A DNA stretch of 11,295 nt from CAYYKK01 sp964467935. Lineage in GTDB: Bacteria > Myxococcota_A > Polyangia > Polyangiales > Polyangiaceae. The notes beneath the pieces were generated by a model. It was not told where the DNA came from, searched no databases, and saw only the letters and a list, made by a program, of their open reading frames with translations. This document shows positions 1 to 5,635 of this stretch, one piece after another (positions within the stretch are counted from its first letter, which is position 1; every line of letters starts with the position of its first letter). The DNA lies in assembly GCA_964467935.1 (NCBI GenBank), contig CAYYKK010000257.1, positions 1 to 11,295 of the forward strand, written 5' to 3'. The position numbers and the translations under genes were made by a program.

Positions 1-677
1 TCGACGAAGAACTTCGATCCGGACGGGACGTCGGCGTCGATCGCGCGGATGCAGGCCGCTGCGGCGTCCGCGCCGAAGATCATGCTCACCGACTTCAGCG
101 AGTCGCCGAGCCGGACGGCGACGCGCGAGCGCCGCACCATCTTGAAGAACGCGAGGATCTCGCCGTCACGCGGGCCATAGATCGCGGGGGGGCGGAGGAT
201 CGTGATCGGGAGCCTGTCCGTCAGCTCCGAGAGCGCCGCTTCTCCGGCGAGCTTGCTCTTCGCGTACGCGGTCTGCGGGTTCTCGCGGTCGCCGACGCGG
301 TGCTTCTCGCCCGCGCGACCCGGCCCCATCACGGCCGCCGTCGACACGTGCACGAAGCGGCGGAGCCGAGGCGCGTGCGCGATCGCGGCCTCGGCGAGCG
401 CTCGCGTTCCGCCGACGTGGACACGCTCGAAGTCCTCCTTCGACTTCGCCTTCACGAGACCCGCCGAGTGGACGATCGCGTCGACGCCGCTCACCGCGCG
501 TGGCAGCGACTCCGGCGCGTCGATCGCGCCCTCGCGGAGCTCGACGCCGAGCTCGCGCAGGAACTTCGTGTCGCTGCTCTTGCGGACGAGGCATACGACG
601 TCGTGTCCTTGCGCCTTGAGCTGCTCGGCCACGTGCGACCCCAGAAAGCCCGACCCACCGGTGACGAGAACGCGCAT
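1..677 (-). CDS. NAD-dependent epimerase/dehydratase (extended SDR), 3' end outside window
   Basis: The reading frame starts with ATG at 677 and stays open for 225 codons to the left edge, so the C-terminus is missing. The N-terminus MRVLVTGGSGFLGSHVAE carries the Rossmann dinucleotide motif TGGSGFLG at residues 6-13. Further along are the active-site serine region (HVSTAAVMG, about 110-118), the catalytic YAKSK (Tyr138, Lys142) and LRPPAIYGPRDG (161-172). These are the landmarks of extended short-chain dehydrogenases acting on nucleotide sugars, sterols or dihydroflavonol-like substrates; the VHSAG and LRPPAIYGP style fits the NAD-dependent epimerase/dehydratase family. The substrate cannot be told because the substrate-binding C-terminal part is cut off. 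Upstream on the minus strand only a weak GGGG lies before the ATG. The gene is divergent from the epimerase at 743 with 65 bp between them. Confidence 0.88.
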   Translation of the reverse strand, partial: MRVLVTGGSGFLGSHVAEQLKAQGHDVVCLVRKSSDTKFLRELGVELREGAIDAPESLPRAVSGVDAIVHSAGLVKAKSKEDFERVHVGGTRALAEAAIAHAPRLRRFVHVSTAAVMGPGRAGEKHRVGDRENPQTAYAKSKLAGEAALSELTDRLPITILRPPAIYGPRDGEILAFFKMVRRSRVAVRLGDSLKSVSMIFGADAAAACIRAIDADVPSGSKFFV

Positions 678-742
678 GTCCCCGCTATGGTCGAACGACG
701 CCGGAGACGCAAAGGCCTGGTGCGGATAGCCTCCGTCGGGTC
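678..742. promoter_or_regulatory. divergent intergenic region between two epimerase genes
   Basis: These 65 bp separate two divergent starts and must hold, or overlap, the promoters of both genes if each has its own. I see no convincing -35/-10 pair, no inverted repeat and no strong Shine-Dalgarno on either side. The assignment rests on position only. Confidence 0.35.
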
Positions 743-1675
743 ATGCGCTGCCTCGTCACCGGCGTCGCCGGCTTCCTCGGCTCGACCCTCGCGGAGCGCC
801 TCCTCCGCGACGGGAACGAGGTGCGCGGCGTCGACTGCTTCACCGACTATTACGCGCGCGTCGACAAGGAGCGGAACCTCGAGACCCTCCGACGAAGCGC
901 CGCGTTCGAGCTCCGCGAAGAGGACCTCTCGACGACGGACGTGCGCGCGCTCGTGCGCGACGTCGAGGTGGTCTTCCACCAAGCCGCCCAAGCAGGCGTC
1001 CGCGCGAGCTGGGGCGAGAGCTTCGAGAGCTACACGCGCCACAACATCCTCGCGACGCAGCGGCTGCTCGAGGCGGTGAAGGGCTCGGGCGTGCGGCGGC
1101 TCGTCTACGCGTCGTCGTCGAGCGTCTACGGCGACACCACGGATCTGCCGATGCGCGAGTCGAGCCGGCCGCGCCCCTTCTCGCCCTACGGGGTCACGAA
1201 GCTCGCCGCCGAGCACCTCGCGGAGCTCTACCGCCACAACTTCGGCGTCTCGACCGTGTCTCTTCGCTACTTCACCGTCTACGGACCGAGGCAACGACCC
1301 GACATGGCCTTCCGTCGCTTCATCGAGGCGATGCTCTCCGGCCGCCCGCTCCCCGTGTTCGGCGACGGCGCGCAGACGCGCGACTTCACGTTCGTCGACG
1401 ACATCGTCGAGGCGAACTTGCTCGCGACGCGCGAGGGCGTCGAAGGCGTCTACAACATCGGAGGCGGCTCGCGCGTCACGCTGCAGGAGGTGCTCGAGGA
1501 GCTCGCCCGCATCGTCGGGGTGCCGCTCGCCATCGAGCGCGCCCCGACCCAAGCGGGCGACGTGCGCCACACCGAAGCCGACACGACGCTGGCGCGGGAG
1601 CGGCTCGGTTACGCCCCGAAGGTCGCGCTCCGCCAGGGTCTCGAGCGCCAAGTCGCCTGGATGCGCGGCCGCTGA
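743..1675 (+). CDS. nucleotide-sugar 4-epimerase (UDP-glucose/UDP-glucuronate 4-epimerase-like SDR)
   Basis: This 310-aa protein is complete and has the usual length of bacterial GalE-like enzymes. The NAD-binding motif TGVAGFLG is at residues 6-13. The active-site serines lie in YASSSSVYG (122-130) and the catalytic pair is Tyr149/Lys153 in SPYGVTKLAAE. Downstream are LRYFTVYGPRQRPDMAF (174-190), the substrate-binding FGDGAQTRDFTFVDD (206-220) and the C-terminal YNIGGGS. LRYFTVYGPRQRPDMA with GDGxQxRDFTxVDD is typical of UDP-glucuronate/UDP-glucose 4-epimerases, which invert C4 of a nucleotide sugar for cell-wall or exopolysaccharide synthesis in the cytoplasm. The family is clear; the exact sugar is inferred. 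The start is the first ATG, with no clear Shine-Dalgarno. It faces the truncated SDR gene at 677 and is followed by a separately promoted operon. Confidence 0.9.
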   Translation: MRCLVTGVAGFLGSTLAERLLRDGNEVRGVDCFTDYYARVDKERNLETLRRSAAFELREEDLSTTDVRALVRDVEVVFHQAAQAGVRASWGESFESYTRHNILATQRLLEAVKGSGVRRLVYASSSSVYGDTTDLPMRESSRPRPFSPYGVTKLAAEHLAELYRHNFGVSTVSLRYFTVYGPRQRPDMAFRRFIEAMLSGRPLPVFGDGAQTRDFTFVDDIVEANLLATREGVEGVYNIGGGSRVTLQEVLEELARIVGVPLAIERAPTQAGDVRHTEADTTLARERLGYAPKVALRQGLERQVAWMRGR

Positions 1676-1691
1676 CGCCTTATTCGGCGTC
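1674..1691 (+). terminator. weak hairpin at the stop of the 4-epimerase gene
   Basis: GACGCC (1674-1679) and GGCGTC (1686-1691) form a 6-bp stem around a TTATTC loop, starting inside the TGA stop. No T-run follows, so this is at best an atypical intrinsic terminator between the epimerase gene and the next promoter. Confidence 0.3.
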
Positions 1692-1727
1692 GCGCCAGGT
1701 CCCCGTTCGAGGGGCAGCGATCGTCGC

Positions 1728-1757
1728 TTGACCAAAAACGGAATGACGTGTCATTCT
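1728..1757 (+). promoter_or_regulatory. probable promoter with TetR-type operator for the 1777-4348 operon
   Basis: A perfect 16-bp palindrome, GAATGAC-GT-GTCATTC, occupies 1741-1756. Immediately upstream is TTGACC at 1728-1733, which resembles a -35 box. A poor -10 candidate (CATTCT, 1752-1757; three of six matches) follows at an 18-bp spacing, so the palindrome would lie between and over the promoter elements. The AT content here is clearly above the surroundings. The second gene of the downstream operon is a TetR-family repressor, and such repressors usually bind palindromes of this size in their own promoter. The palindrome is directly visible; the promoter and the pairing with this TetR are inferred. 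Confidence 0.65.
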
Positions 1758-1766
1758 TCTTTCAGC

Positions 1767-1771
1767 GGAGG
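1767..1771 (+). promoter_or_regulatory. Shine-Dalgarno deciding the start at 1777
   Basis: GGAGG at 1767-1771 lies 5 bases before the ATG at 1777. A GTG at 1771, two codons upstream in the same frame, overlaps this site and could not use it, so ATG 1777 is chosen. Confidence 0.75.
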
Positions 1772-1776
1772 TGCAC

Positions 1777-2712
1777 ATGGTACAGGTCGACGTGTTTTGG
1801 GCGTACGGGCTCGGTGGCTCTCTGGCCGCCGCCGCAGGCAGGCAGCTCTCGAAGGAGCGCGCGCCCCTCGTCACGAGCTACTTCGTGAAGACCGTCCTCT
1901 TCCTCGCGCTCGTGTGGGCGCCGACCGGGCTCCTGCTCCTGCTCCGACACCCGAGCTGGGAGACGATGCAGGCAGCGCCGTCGCTCGCCGCGATGCCCCC
2001 GTTCCTCGTGCTCGCGTTCGGCATCACCAACGTCACGCAGGGCGTGCTCGGCTTCGTGATCGGGCAACGTCTCTTCGCGAGCGGGAGGCGCTACGCGGCG
2101 CACCTCAATTGGCTCGCCGGCTACGTCGGCATGTTCTTCATCCTGCTCTACGGCTGGGACGGGCTCGGCTACGACCGCTTCCTCTACGACCGCGACATGT
2201 TCGGCGGGACGCCCTGGTCGCCCGGTGCGGGGCTCCAGCACGGCGCGGGCCTCGCCTTCCTCGGGAGCAGCGTCGCCAAGACGCTCTACCTCGACGGCGT
2301 GTTCCTTCTGCCGCCGCTGCTCACGTGGTTCGGCAAGTGGATCGTCGAAGGCGCGCGCGAGGATGCGGCGATCGACGCGACGGAGCGGCCCACGAGCGCC
2401 GTCAAGCTCGGCGGTCTCTACCTCGTTGCGGTCTTCTTCGTGGCGATCCCGACGGCCGGGCTCGCGGCGCTCACGGCGCACTTCGTCCGCCGCGCGTCGT
2501 CGCTGGCCGGCCTCGGCGCGAGCGCGTCGCACCTCGCCGGCTACGTCGTCGGCCTCCCGCTCGCGGCGCTCGTCGCGTACGCCTTGCTCTACCGGCGCGG
2601 CATGCCGGCGCACCGGCTCCTCTCCGCCTTCTACGTCGGCGAAGCGGCGCGCACTCCGGTCGACGCGACGCGCTCGGAGCCGAGAGCGCCCGTGACCGCG
2701 GAGGCGCGGTGA
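1777..2712 (+). CDS. multi-pass membrane protein of unknown function
   Basis: A 311-aa protein starting MVQVDVFWAYGLGGS. I do not recognise the family. By eye it has about six or seven hydrophobic segments: roughly residues 8-22 (weak), 35-55, 68-95, 106-124, 153-180, 207-230 and 243-268. A conserved-looking polar patch, GYDRFLYDRDMFGGTPWSP, follows the fourth segment and may be a loop with an active or binding role. The acidic/basic stretch at about 186-205 is probably cytoplasmic. It is the first gene of an operon. Its TGA stop overlaps the GTG start of the TetR gene by four bases (GTGA), so the two are likely translationally coupled and the repressor may respond to a substrate or stress that this protein handles. 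It could be a transporter, a membrane enzyme or a lipid-modifying protein; the sequence does not decide between these. Confidence 0.82.
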   Translation: MVQVDVFWAYGLGGSLAAAAGRQLSKERAPLVTSYFVKTVLFLALVWAPTGLLLLLRHPSWETMQAAPSLAAMPPFLVLAFGITNVTQGVLGFVIGQRLFASGRRYAAHLNWLAGYVGMFFILLYGWDGLGYDRFLYDRDMFGGTPWSPGAGLQHGAGLAFLGSSVAKTLYLDGVFLLPPLLTWFGKWIVEGAREDAAIDATERPTSAVKLGGLYLVAVFFVAIPTAGLAALTAHFVRRASSLAGLGASASHLAGYVVGLPLAALVAYALLYRRGMPAHRLLSAFYVGEAARTPVDATRSEPRAPVTAEAR

Positions 2713-3311
2713 AGCCCGAACGCGCGGAGGCGAAGCGCGCGCAGATCCTCGACGCGGCCGTCGAGGTGTTCGGTGAAAAGGGCTACCACGCGACCAACAT
2801 CGCCGACATCGCGCAGAAGCTCGGCATGGGGCACGGCACCTTCTATCGCTACTTCGACAACAAGCTCGACATCTTCAAGCACGTCGTCGATCGCGCCGTC
2901 GCGCGCGTCGGCGAGACGGTGGGCAAGGAGGCGCCGGACGCCGCCGACGACCTCGCGAGCTACCGCGAGCAGGTCGAGAAGATCGGCGAGCGCCTGACCG
3001 ACCTGTTCCTCGAGGAGGAGCACGTGGCGCGGCTGCTCTTCGTCGAAGCAGTCGGGATCGATCCCGAGGTGACCGCGCGCCTCGACGCGGCGTTCGAGCT
3101 CTTCGCCGATCTGACCGAGGTGTATTTGAAGAACGGTTGCAAGAAGGGGTTCCTCCGGAAGGATCTCGACACCGCCACGACGGCGCGCGCGATCGACGCG
3201 ATGATCTTCGAGTGCGTCCGTCGCGCCGCCAAGGCGAAGAGCCCCAGGAAGACGGCGAAGGCGTGGCTCGAGACCGTCGTCACGCTGATGTTCGAGGGGG
3301 TGGGCGCGTGA
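2709..3311 (+). CDS. TetR/AcrR-family transcriptional regulator
   Basis: A 200-aa protein with the classic layout: an N-terminal DNA-binding domain (about residues 8-55) containing QILDAAVEVFGEKGYHATN and the helix-turn-helix IADIAQKLGMGHGTFYRYFDNK, followed by an all-helical ligand-binding and dimerisation domain. Members usually repress their own operon until a small hydrophobic ligand binds the C-terminal domain. The GTG start at 2709 overlaps the preceding TGA, and the stop at 3309-3311 overlaps the next GTG start, both as GTGA, so all three genes are probably co-translated. The frame stays open upstream to 1728, but that extension is antiparallel in character to the real membrane gene and lacks family residues, so the short form is chosen. 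The likely operator is the palindrome at 1741-1756. The ligand is unknown. Confidence 0.93.
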   Translation: MKPERAEAKRAQILDAAVEVFGEKGYHATNIADIAQKLGMGHGTFYRYFDNKLDIFKHVVDRAVARVGETVGKEAPDAADDLASYREQVEKIGERLTDLFLEEEHVARLLFVEAVGIDPEVTARLDAAFELFADLTEVYLKNGCKKGFLRKDLDTATTARAIDAMIFECVRRAAKAKSPRKTAKAWLETVVTLMFEGVGA

Positions 3312-4348
3312 GCGGCGTGACGCTCGTGACGGGCGGCGCGGGCTTCATCGGCGGGCACGTCGCGCGCGCGCTGGTCCGCCGTGGGCGGCGCGTCCGCGTG
3401 CTGCACCGCCCGGGTGAGGATCTCCGGAACCTCGACGATGTCGGCGTCGAGCGCGTGGCGGGCGACGTGCGCCGGGTCGAGAGCGTGCGCGCCGCGCTCT
3501 CGGGGGTCGACGCGGTGTTCCACCTCGCCGCGGTCTACGCGCTGTGGACGCCCACGCGCGGGCTCATGCACGACGTGAACGTCGAAGGGACCCGCACGGT
3601 GCTCCGCGAGGCCTTCGCCGCGGGCGTCCAGCGCGTCGTCTACACGAGCTCCATCGCGGTCTTCGGCGGGCAAGGCCCGGGGCGCGACGCGACCGAGGAG
3701 AGCCCCTTCGCGCTCGGCGTCACGGGCAACGAGTACGCGCAGTCGAAGAAGGACGCGCACGACGTCGCGCTCGACTTCGTTCGCCGAGGTCACGACGTCG
3801 TCCTCGTCGCGCCGACGGGGCCGATCGGCCCGGGCGACGTCGGCCCCACGCCCACCGGTCGGCTCTTGCTCTCCGCCCTCACCGATCGCGTCGTCTTCGC
3901 GCTCGACTCCGAGACGAACATGCTCGACGTCCGCGACATGGCGACCGGTCACCTCCTCGCCGAGGAGCGCGGCAAGACCGGCGAGACCTACCTCCTCGGC
4001 GGGCACAACGCGAGCATGGTCGCGCTCGCGCGCGCCGCCCTCACGCACGCGCGGCTCGACAAGCCCATCGTGCGTGTCCCCTTCGCCCTCGCGCGCATCG
4101 CGGCCGGCCCGATGGCCTGGTGGTCGACGCGCGTGCGTCGGCGCGCTCCGCTCTTCACCCCGAGCGCGATCCGCATCGCCGAGCTCGGGCTGCGCGCGCG
4201 CGCCGACAAGGCCGTCCGCGAGCTGGGCCTGCCTGCGCGATCCCTCGACGAGAGCGTGCGCGACGCGGTCGCGTGGTTCGCGCGCGAGGGCTACCTCGCG
4301 CGCGCCCCCATCACGCCGCGCCTTCTTTCGAGGGCTCCCGAGGCGTGA
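3308..4348 (+). CDS. HpnA-like NAD-dependent epimerase/dehydratase (extended SDR)
   Basis: A 346-aa protein with TGGAGFIG at residues 8-15, the VYTSSIAVFG serine region (111-120) and the catalytic EYAQSK (Tyr143, Lys147). Several stretches match what I recall of the hopanoid-associated sugar epimerase HpnA: HRPGEDLRNL after the first Rossmann strands, VFHLAAVYALW, APTGPIGPGDVGPTPTGR, DVRDMATGHLLAEERGKTGETYLLGG and a C-terminal VAWFAREGYL. HpnA is thought to act on the sugar side chain of hopanoids, but no squalene-hopene cyclase or other hpn gene is visible here, so a different lipid- or terpenoid-linked substrate is equally possible. The gene is third in the operon after the membrane protein and TetR gene, with a GTG start embedded in the TetR stop (GTGA). 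Its last 38 bp overlap the convergent UPF0104 gene. Confidence 0.88.
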   Translation: MSGVTLVTGGAGFIGGHVARALVRRGRRVRVLHRPGEDLRNLDDVGVERVAGDVRRVESVRAALSGVDAVFHLAAVYALWTPTRGLMHDVNVEGTRTVLREAFAAGVQRVVYTSSIAVFGGQGPGRDATEESPFALGVTGNEYAQSKKDAHDVALDFVRRGHDVVLVAPTGPIGPGDVGPTPTGRLLLSALTDRVVFALDSETNMLDVRDMATGHLLAEERGKTGETYLLGGHNASMVALARAALTHARLDKPIVRVPFALARIAAGPMAWWSTRVRRRAPLFTPSAIRIAELGLRARADKAVRELGLPARSLDESVRDAVAWFAREGYLARAPITPRLLSRAPEA

Positions 4349-5345
4349 GCTTCACCTCGCTCGACACGTCGGCGAGCCGCCGGCTCACGATGCGTCCGCA
4401 GACGACCCCCATCAGCACGCACATGATCGTGTTGGAGATCGTCCAGCTCGCTGTCGACGCGGCGACGTTCGCGACCCGCTCGGCCTCTGTGGCGCCTGGC
4501 GCAAACGACGCGAAGAACACGCCGGCGACCGCGTCGCGCGTCCCCGCGCCCTGCGGCGTGATCGGCAGGGTCACGACGACGAGGAGGATCGGCAGGTAGA
4601 CCGCCGCCGTGCCGAGCGGAATGTCGACGTGGAAGAACAGGAACGACACCCACGCCCCGAGGACGAGGACCAAGAGGTGCGGCACGCGCGCCGCGAGCGC
4701 ATAGGCGTGACCGCGGAGGCCGGCCTCGAAGAGCGGGGCGAGGAACGACACCTTCCTCAGGCGCGCCGGTGCAATCCCGATCACCAGCAAGTAGACGAAG
4801 CCGGCGCCGAGAATCAGGGGGATGTAGATCTTCGGAAGCGGCGTGAACGGCAGCGCGACGACCATGCAACCGAGCAGACAGCCCATCCAGGACGCGTACG
4901 AGAGCAGCGTCGCGCCGGCCATGCGCCCGATGGGAATGCCGAAGAAGCGCGACATCAGGTAGGTGAGAAACGCCTGGCCGAGGTGGTGATTCAGGATCGC
5001 GGGCAGGTACGAGGCGCCGCGCATCACGTAGAACTCGCCGAAGCGCACGTTGGGCGTCGTGGGCTTGTACGCCGCGACCGTGCCGAGCGAGTCACCCGCG
5101 CACACGATGAGCGTCCAGGCGATCGCGAAGATCGAGTAGCCGACGTAGTTGAGGTGCGAGAGCGCCGCGAGGAAGGCGTGCAAGTCCATCTTCCGGGCGA
5201 CGTACACGACGAGCAGCGTCGCCACGACGAACGGGATCACGCGCTTGTAGAGCGGGGACTTGCCCTTCTCTTTCCACGCGCCGGGGGGCGCCGACGGCAG
5301 AGTCGCCGGGGCATCGGCGGGGGCGCTCTCGTCGGGCGTGCTCAT
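4311..5345 (-). CDS. UPF0104/lysylphosphatidylglycerol-synthase-TM-like integral membrane protein
   Basis: A 344-aa protein with a proline/alanine-rich cytoplasmic N-terminal tail (1-33) and then about seven to eight hydrophobic segments: roughly 36-52, 66-86, 110-130, 141-165, 172-192, 220-240, 247-265 and 300-320. The motif LPITPQGAGTRD (260-271) before the last segments corresponds to the conserved proline/glycine-rich loop (LPxxPGGxGxxE/D type) of the lysylphosphatidylglycerol synthase transmembrane (UPF0104) family. Family members are flippase-like or unassigned membrane proteins; no soluble aminoacyl-transferase domain is present, so lipid lysylation is not implied. ATG at 5345 is preferred over an in-frame ATG at 5381, because the latter would lie inside the rubredoxin gene. 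A GAGG sits only 2 bases before the start, so initiation probably depends on coupling to the rubredoxin stop 4 bp upstream. Confidence 0.83.
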   Translation of the reverse strand: MSTPDESAPADAPATLPSAPPGAWKEKGKSPLYKRVIPFVVATLLVVYVARKMDLHAFLAALSHLNYVGYSIFAIAWTLIVCAGDSLGTVAAYKPTTPNVRFGEFYVMRGASYLPAILNHHLGQAFLTYLMSRFFGIPIGRMAGATLLSYASWMGCLLGCMVVALPFTPLPKIYIPLILGAGFVYLLVIGIAPARLRKVSFLAPLFEAGLRGHAYALAARVPHLLVLVLGAWVSFLFFHVDIPLGTAAVYLPILLVVVTLPITPQGAGTRDAVAGVFFASFAPGATEAERVANVAASTASWTISNTIMCVLMGVVCGRIVSRRLADVSSEVKLTPREPSKEGAA

Positions 5346-5349
5346 GACC

Positions 5350-5508
5350 TCACATGGGCTCGAAGTCGGACTTGGTCGCACCGCACTCGGGGCAAGACCA
5401 GTCGTCGGGGAGATCCTCGAACGCGGTCCCGGGGGCGACGCCGCTGTCGGGGTCGCCGTCGGCCGGGTCGTAGACGTGGCTGCAGACGAGGCAGCGATAT
5501 TTCTTCAT
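5350..5508 (-). CDS. rubredoxin
   Basis: A 52-aa protein, the normal size of a single-domain rubredoxin. MKKYRCLVCSHVYDPADGD contains the first CxxC (Cys6, Cys9), the conserved Tyr/Asp-Pro-Ala/Gly-Asp turn and PGTAFEDLPDDW. The second CxxC is in WSCPECGATKSDFEPM, and the protein ends in the typical F-E/D tail. The four cysteines bind one iron, and the protein is a cytoplasmic one-electron carrier. The partner cannot be told here: no alkane hydroxylase, rubredoxin reductase or rubrerythrin is adjacent. An upstream in-frame ATG at 5559 would add 17 residues with no family support, so 5508 is chosen. There is no clear Shine-Dalgarno. The stop is 4 bp from the start of the UPF0104 gene, suggesting co-expression, and 127 bp containing two inverted repeats separate it from the upstream VWA gene. 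Confidence 0.95.
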   Translation of the reverse strand: MKKYRCLVCSHVYDPADGDPDSGVAPGTAFEDLPDDWSCPECGATKSDFEPM

Positions 5509-5544
5509 GACGACGTCGCTATAGCAGCGAAGCGGCCCGGCGCG

Positions 5545-5565
5545 GAGGGCGGAATACACGCCCTC
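5545..5565 (-). repeat. inverted repeat upstream of the rubredoxin gene
   Basis: Perfect 7-bp arms GAGGGCG (5545-5551) and CGCCCTC (5559-5565) flank a 7-base, AT-richer spacer. It lies 37-57 bp before the rubredoxin start on the minus strand, a position that suits an operator, and also suits a hairpin terminating the VWA transcript. No T-run follows on either strand. Confidence 0.45.
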
Positions 5566-5588
5566 TCCGTGAGTCGTTCTTCATCTTC

Positions 5589-5604
5589 GGCGCGCGAGCG
5601 CGCC
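5589..5604. repeat. GC hairpin downstream of the VWA lipoprotein gene
   Basis: GGCGCG and CGCGCC form a perfect 6-bp stem around CGAG. It begins 32 bp after the VWA stop on the minus strand and is followed by no T-run. It could stall or terminate the VWA transcript, but short GC palindromes are common at this base composition. Confidence 0.3.
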
Positions 5605-5635
5605 GCCCGCCTCACGATCGGCGCAGTGCGCGCGC

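Noticed and set aside
491..1735. 414-codon open frame on the minus strand opposite the 4-epimerase gene
   Set aside because: It is Arg/Ala/Asp-rich, without recognisable domain, and lies antisense to a gene with complete catalytic motifs. Long spurious frames are expected at this GC content.
1771..1776. GTG start two codons before the chosen start of the membrane protein
   Set aside because: It overlaps the GGAGG ribosome site that serves ATG 1777.
1728..2708. Upstream extension of the TetR frame, giving a 527-aa protein
   Set aside because: The extension is a shadow of the membrane protein gene with shadow-like composition; the TetR family begins right at the GTG of 2709.
2960..4048. 362-codon minus-strand frame opposite TetR and the HpnA-like gene
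   Set aside because: Composition typical of an antisense shadow, no signal or domain, and fully covered by two well-supported genes.
4074..5510. 478-codon plus-strand frame
   Set aside because: Antisense to the UPF0104 and rubredoxin genes, very rich in Arg/Asp/His, no domain.
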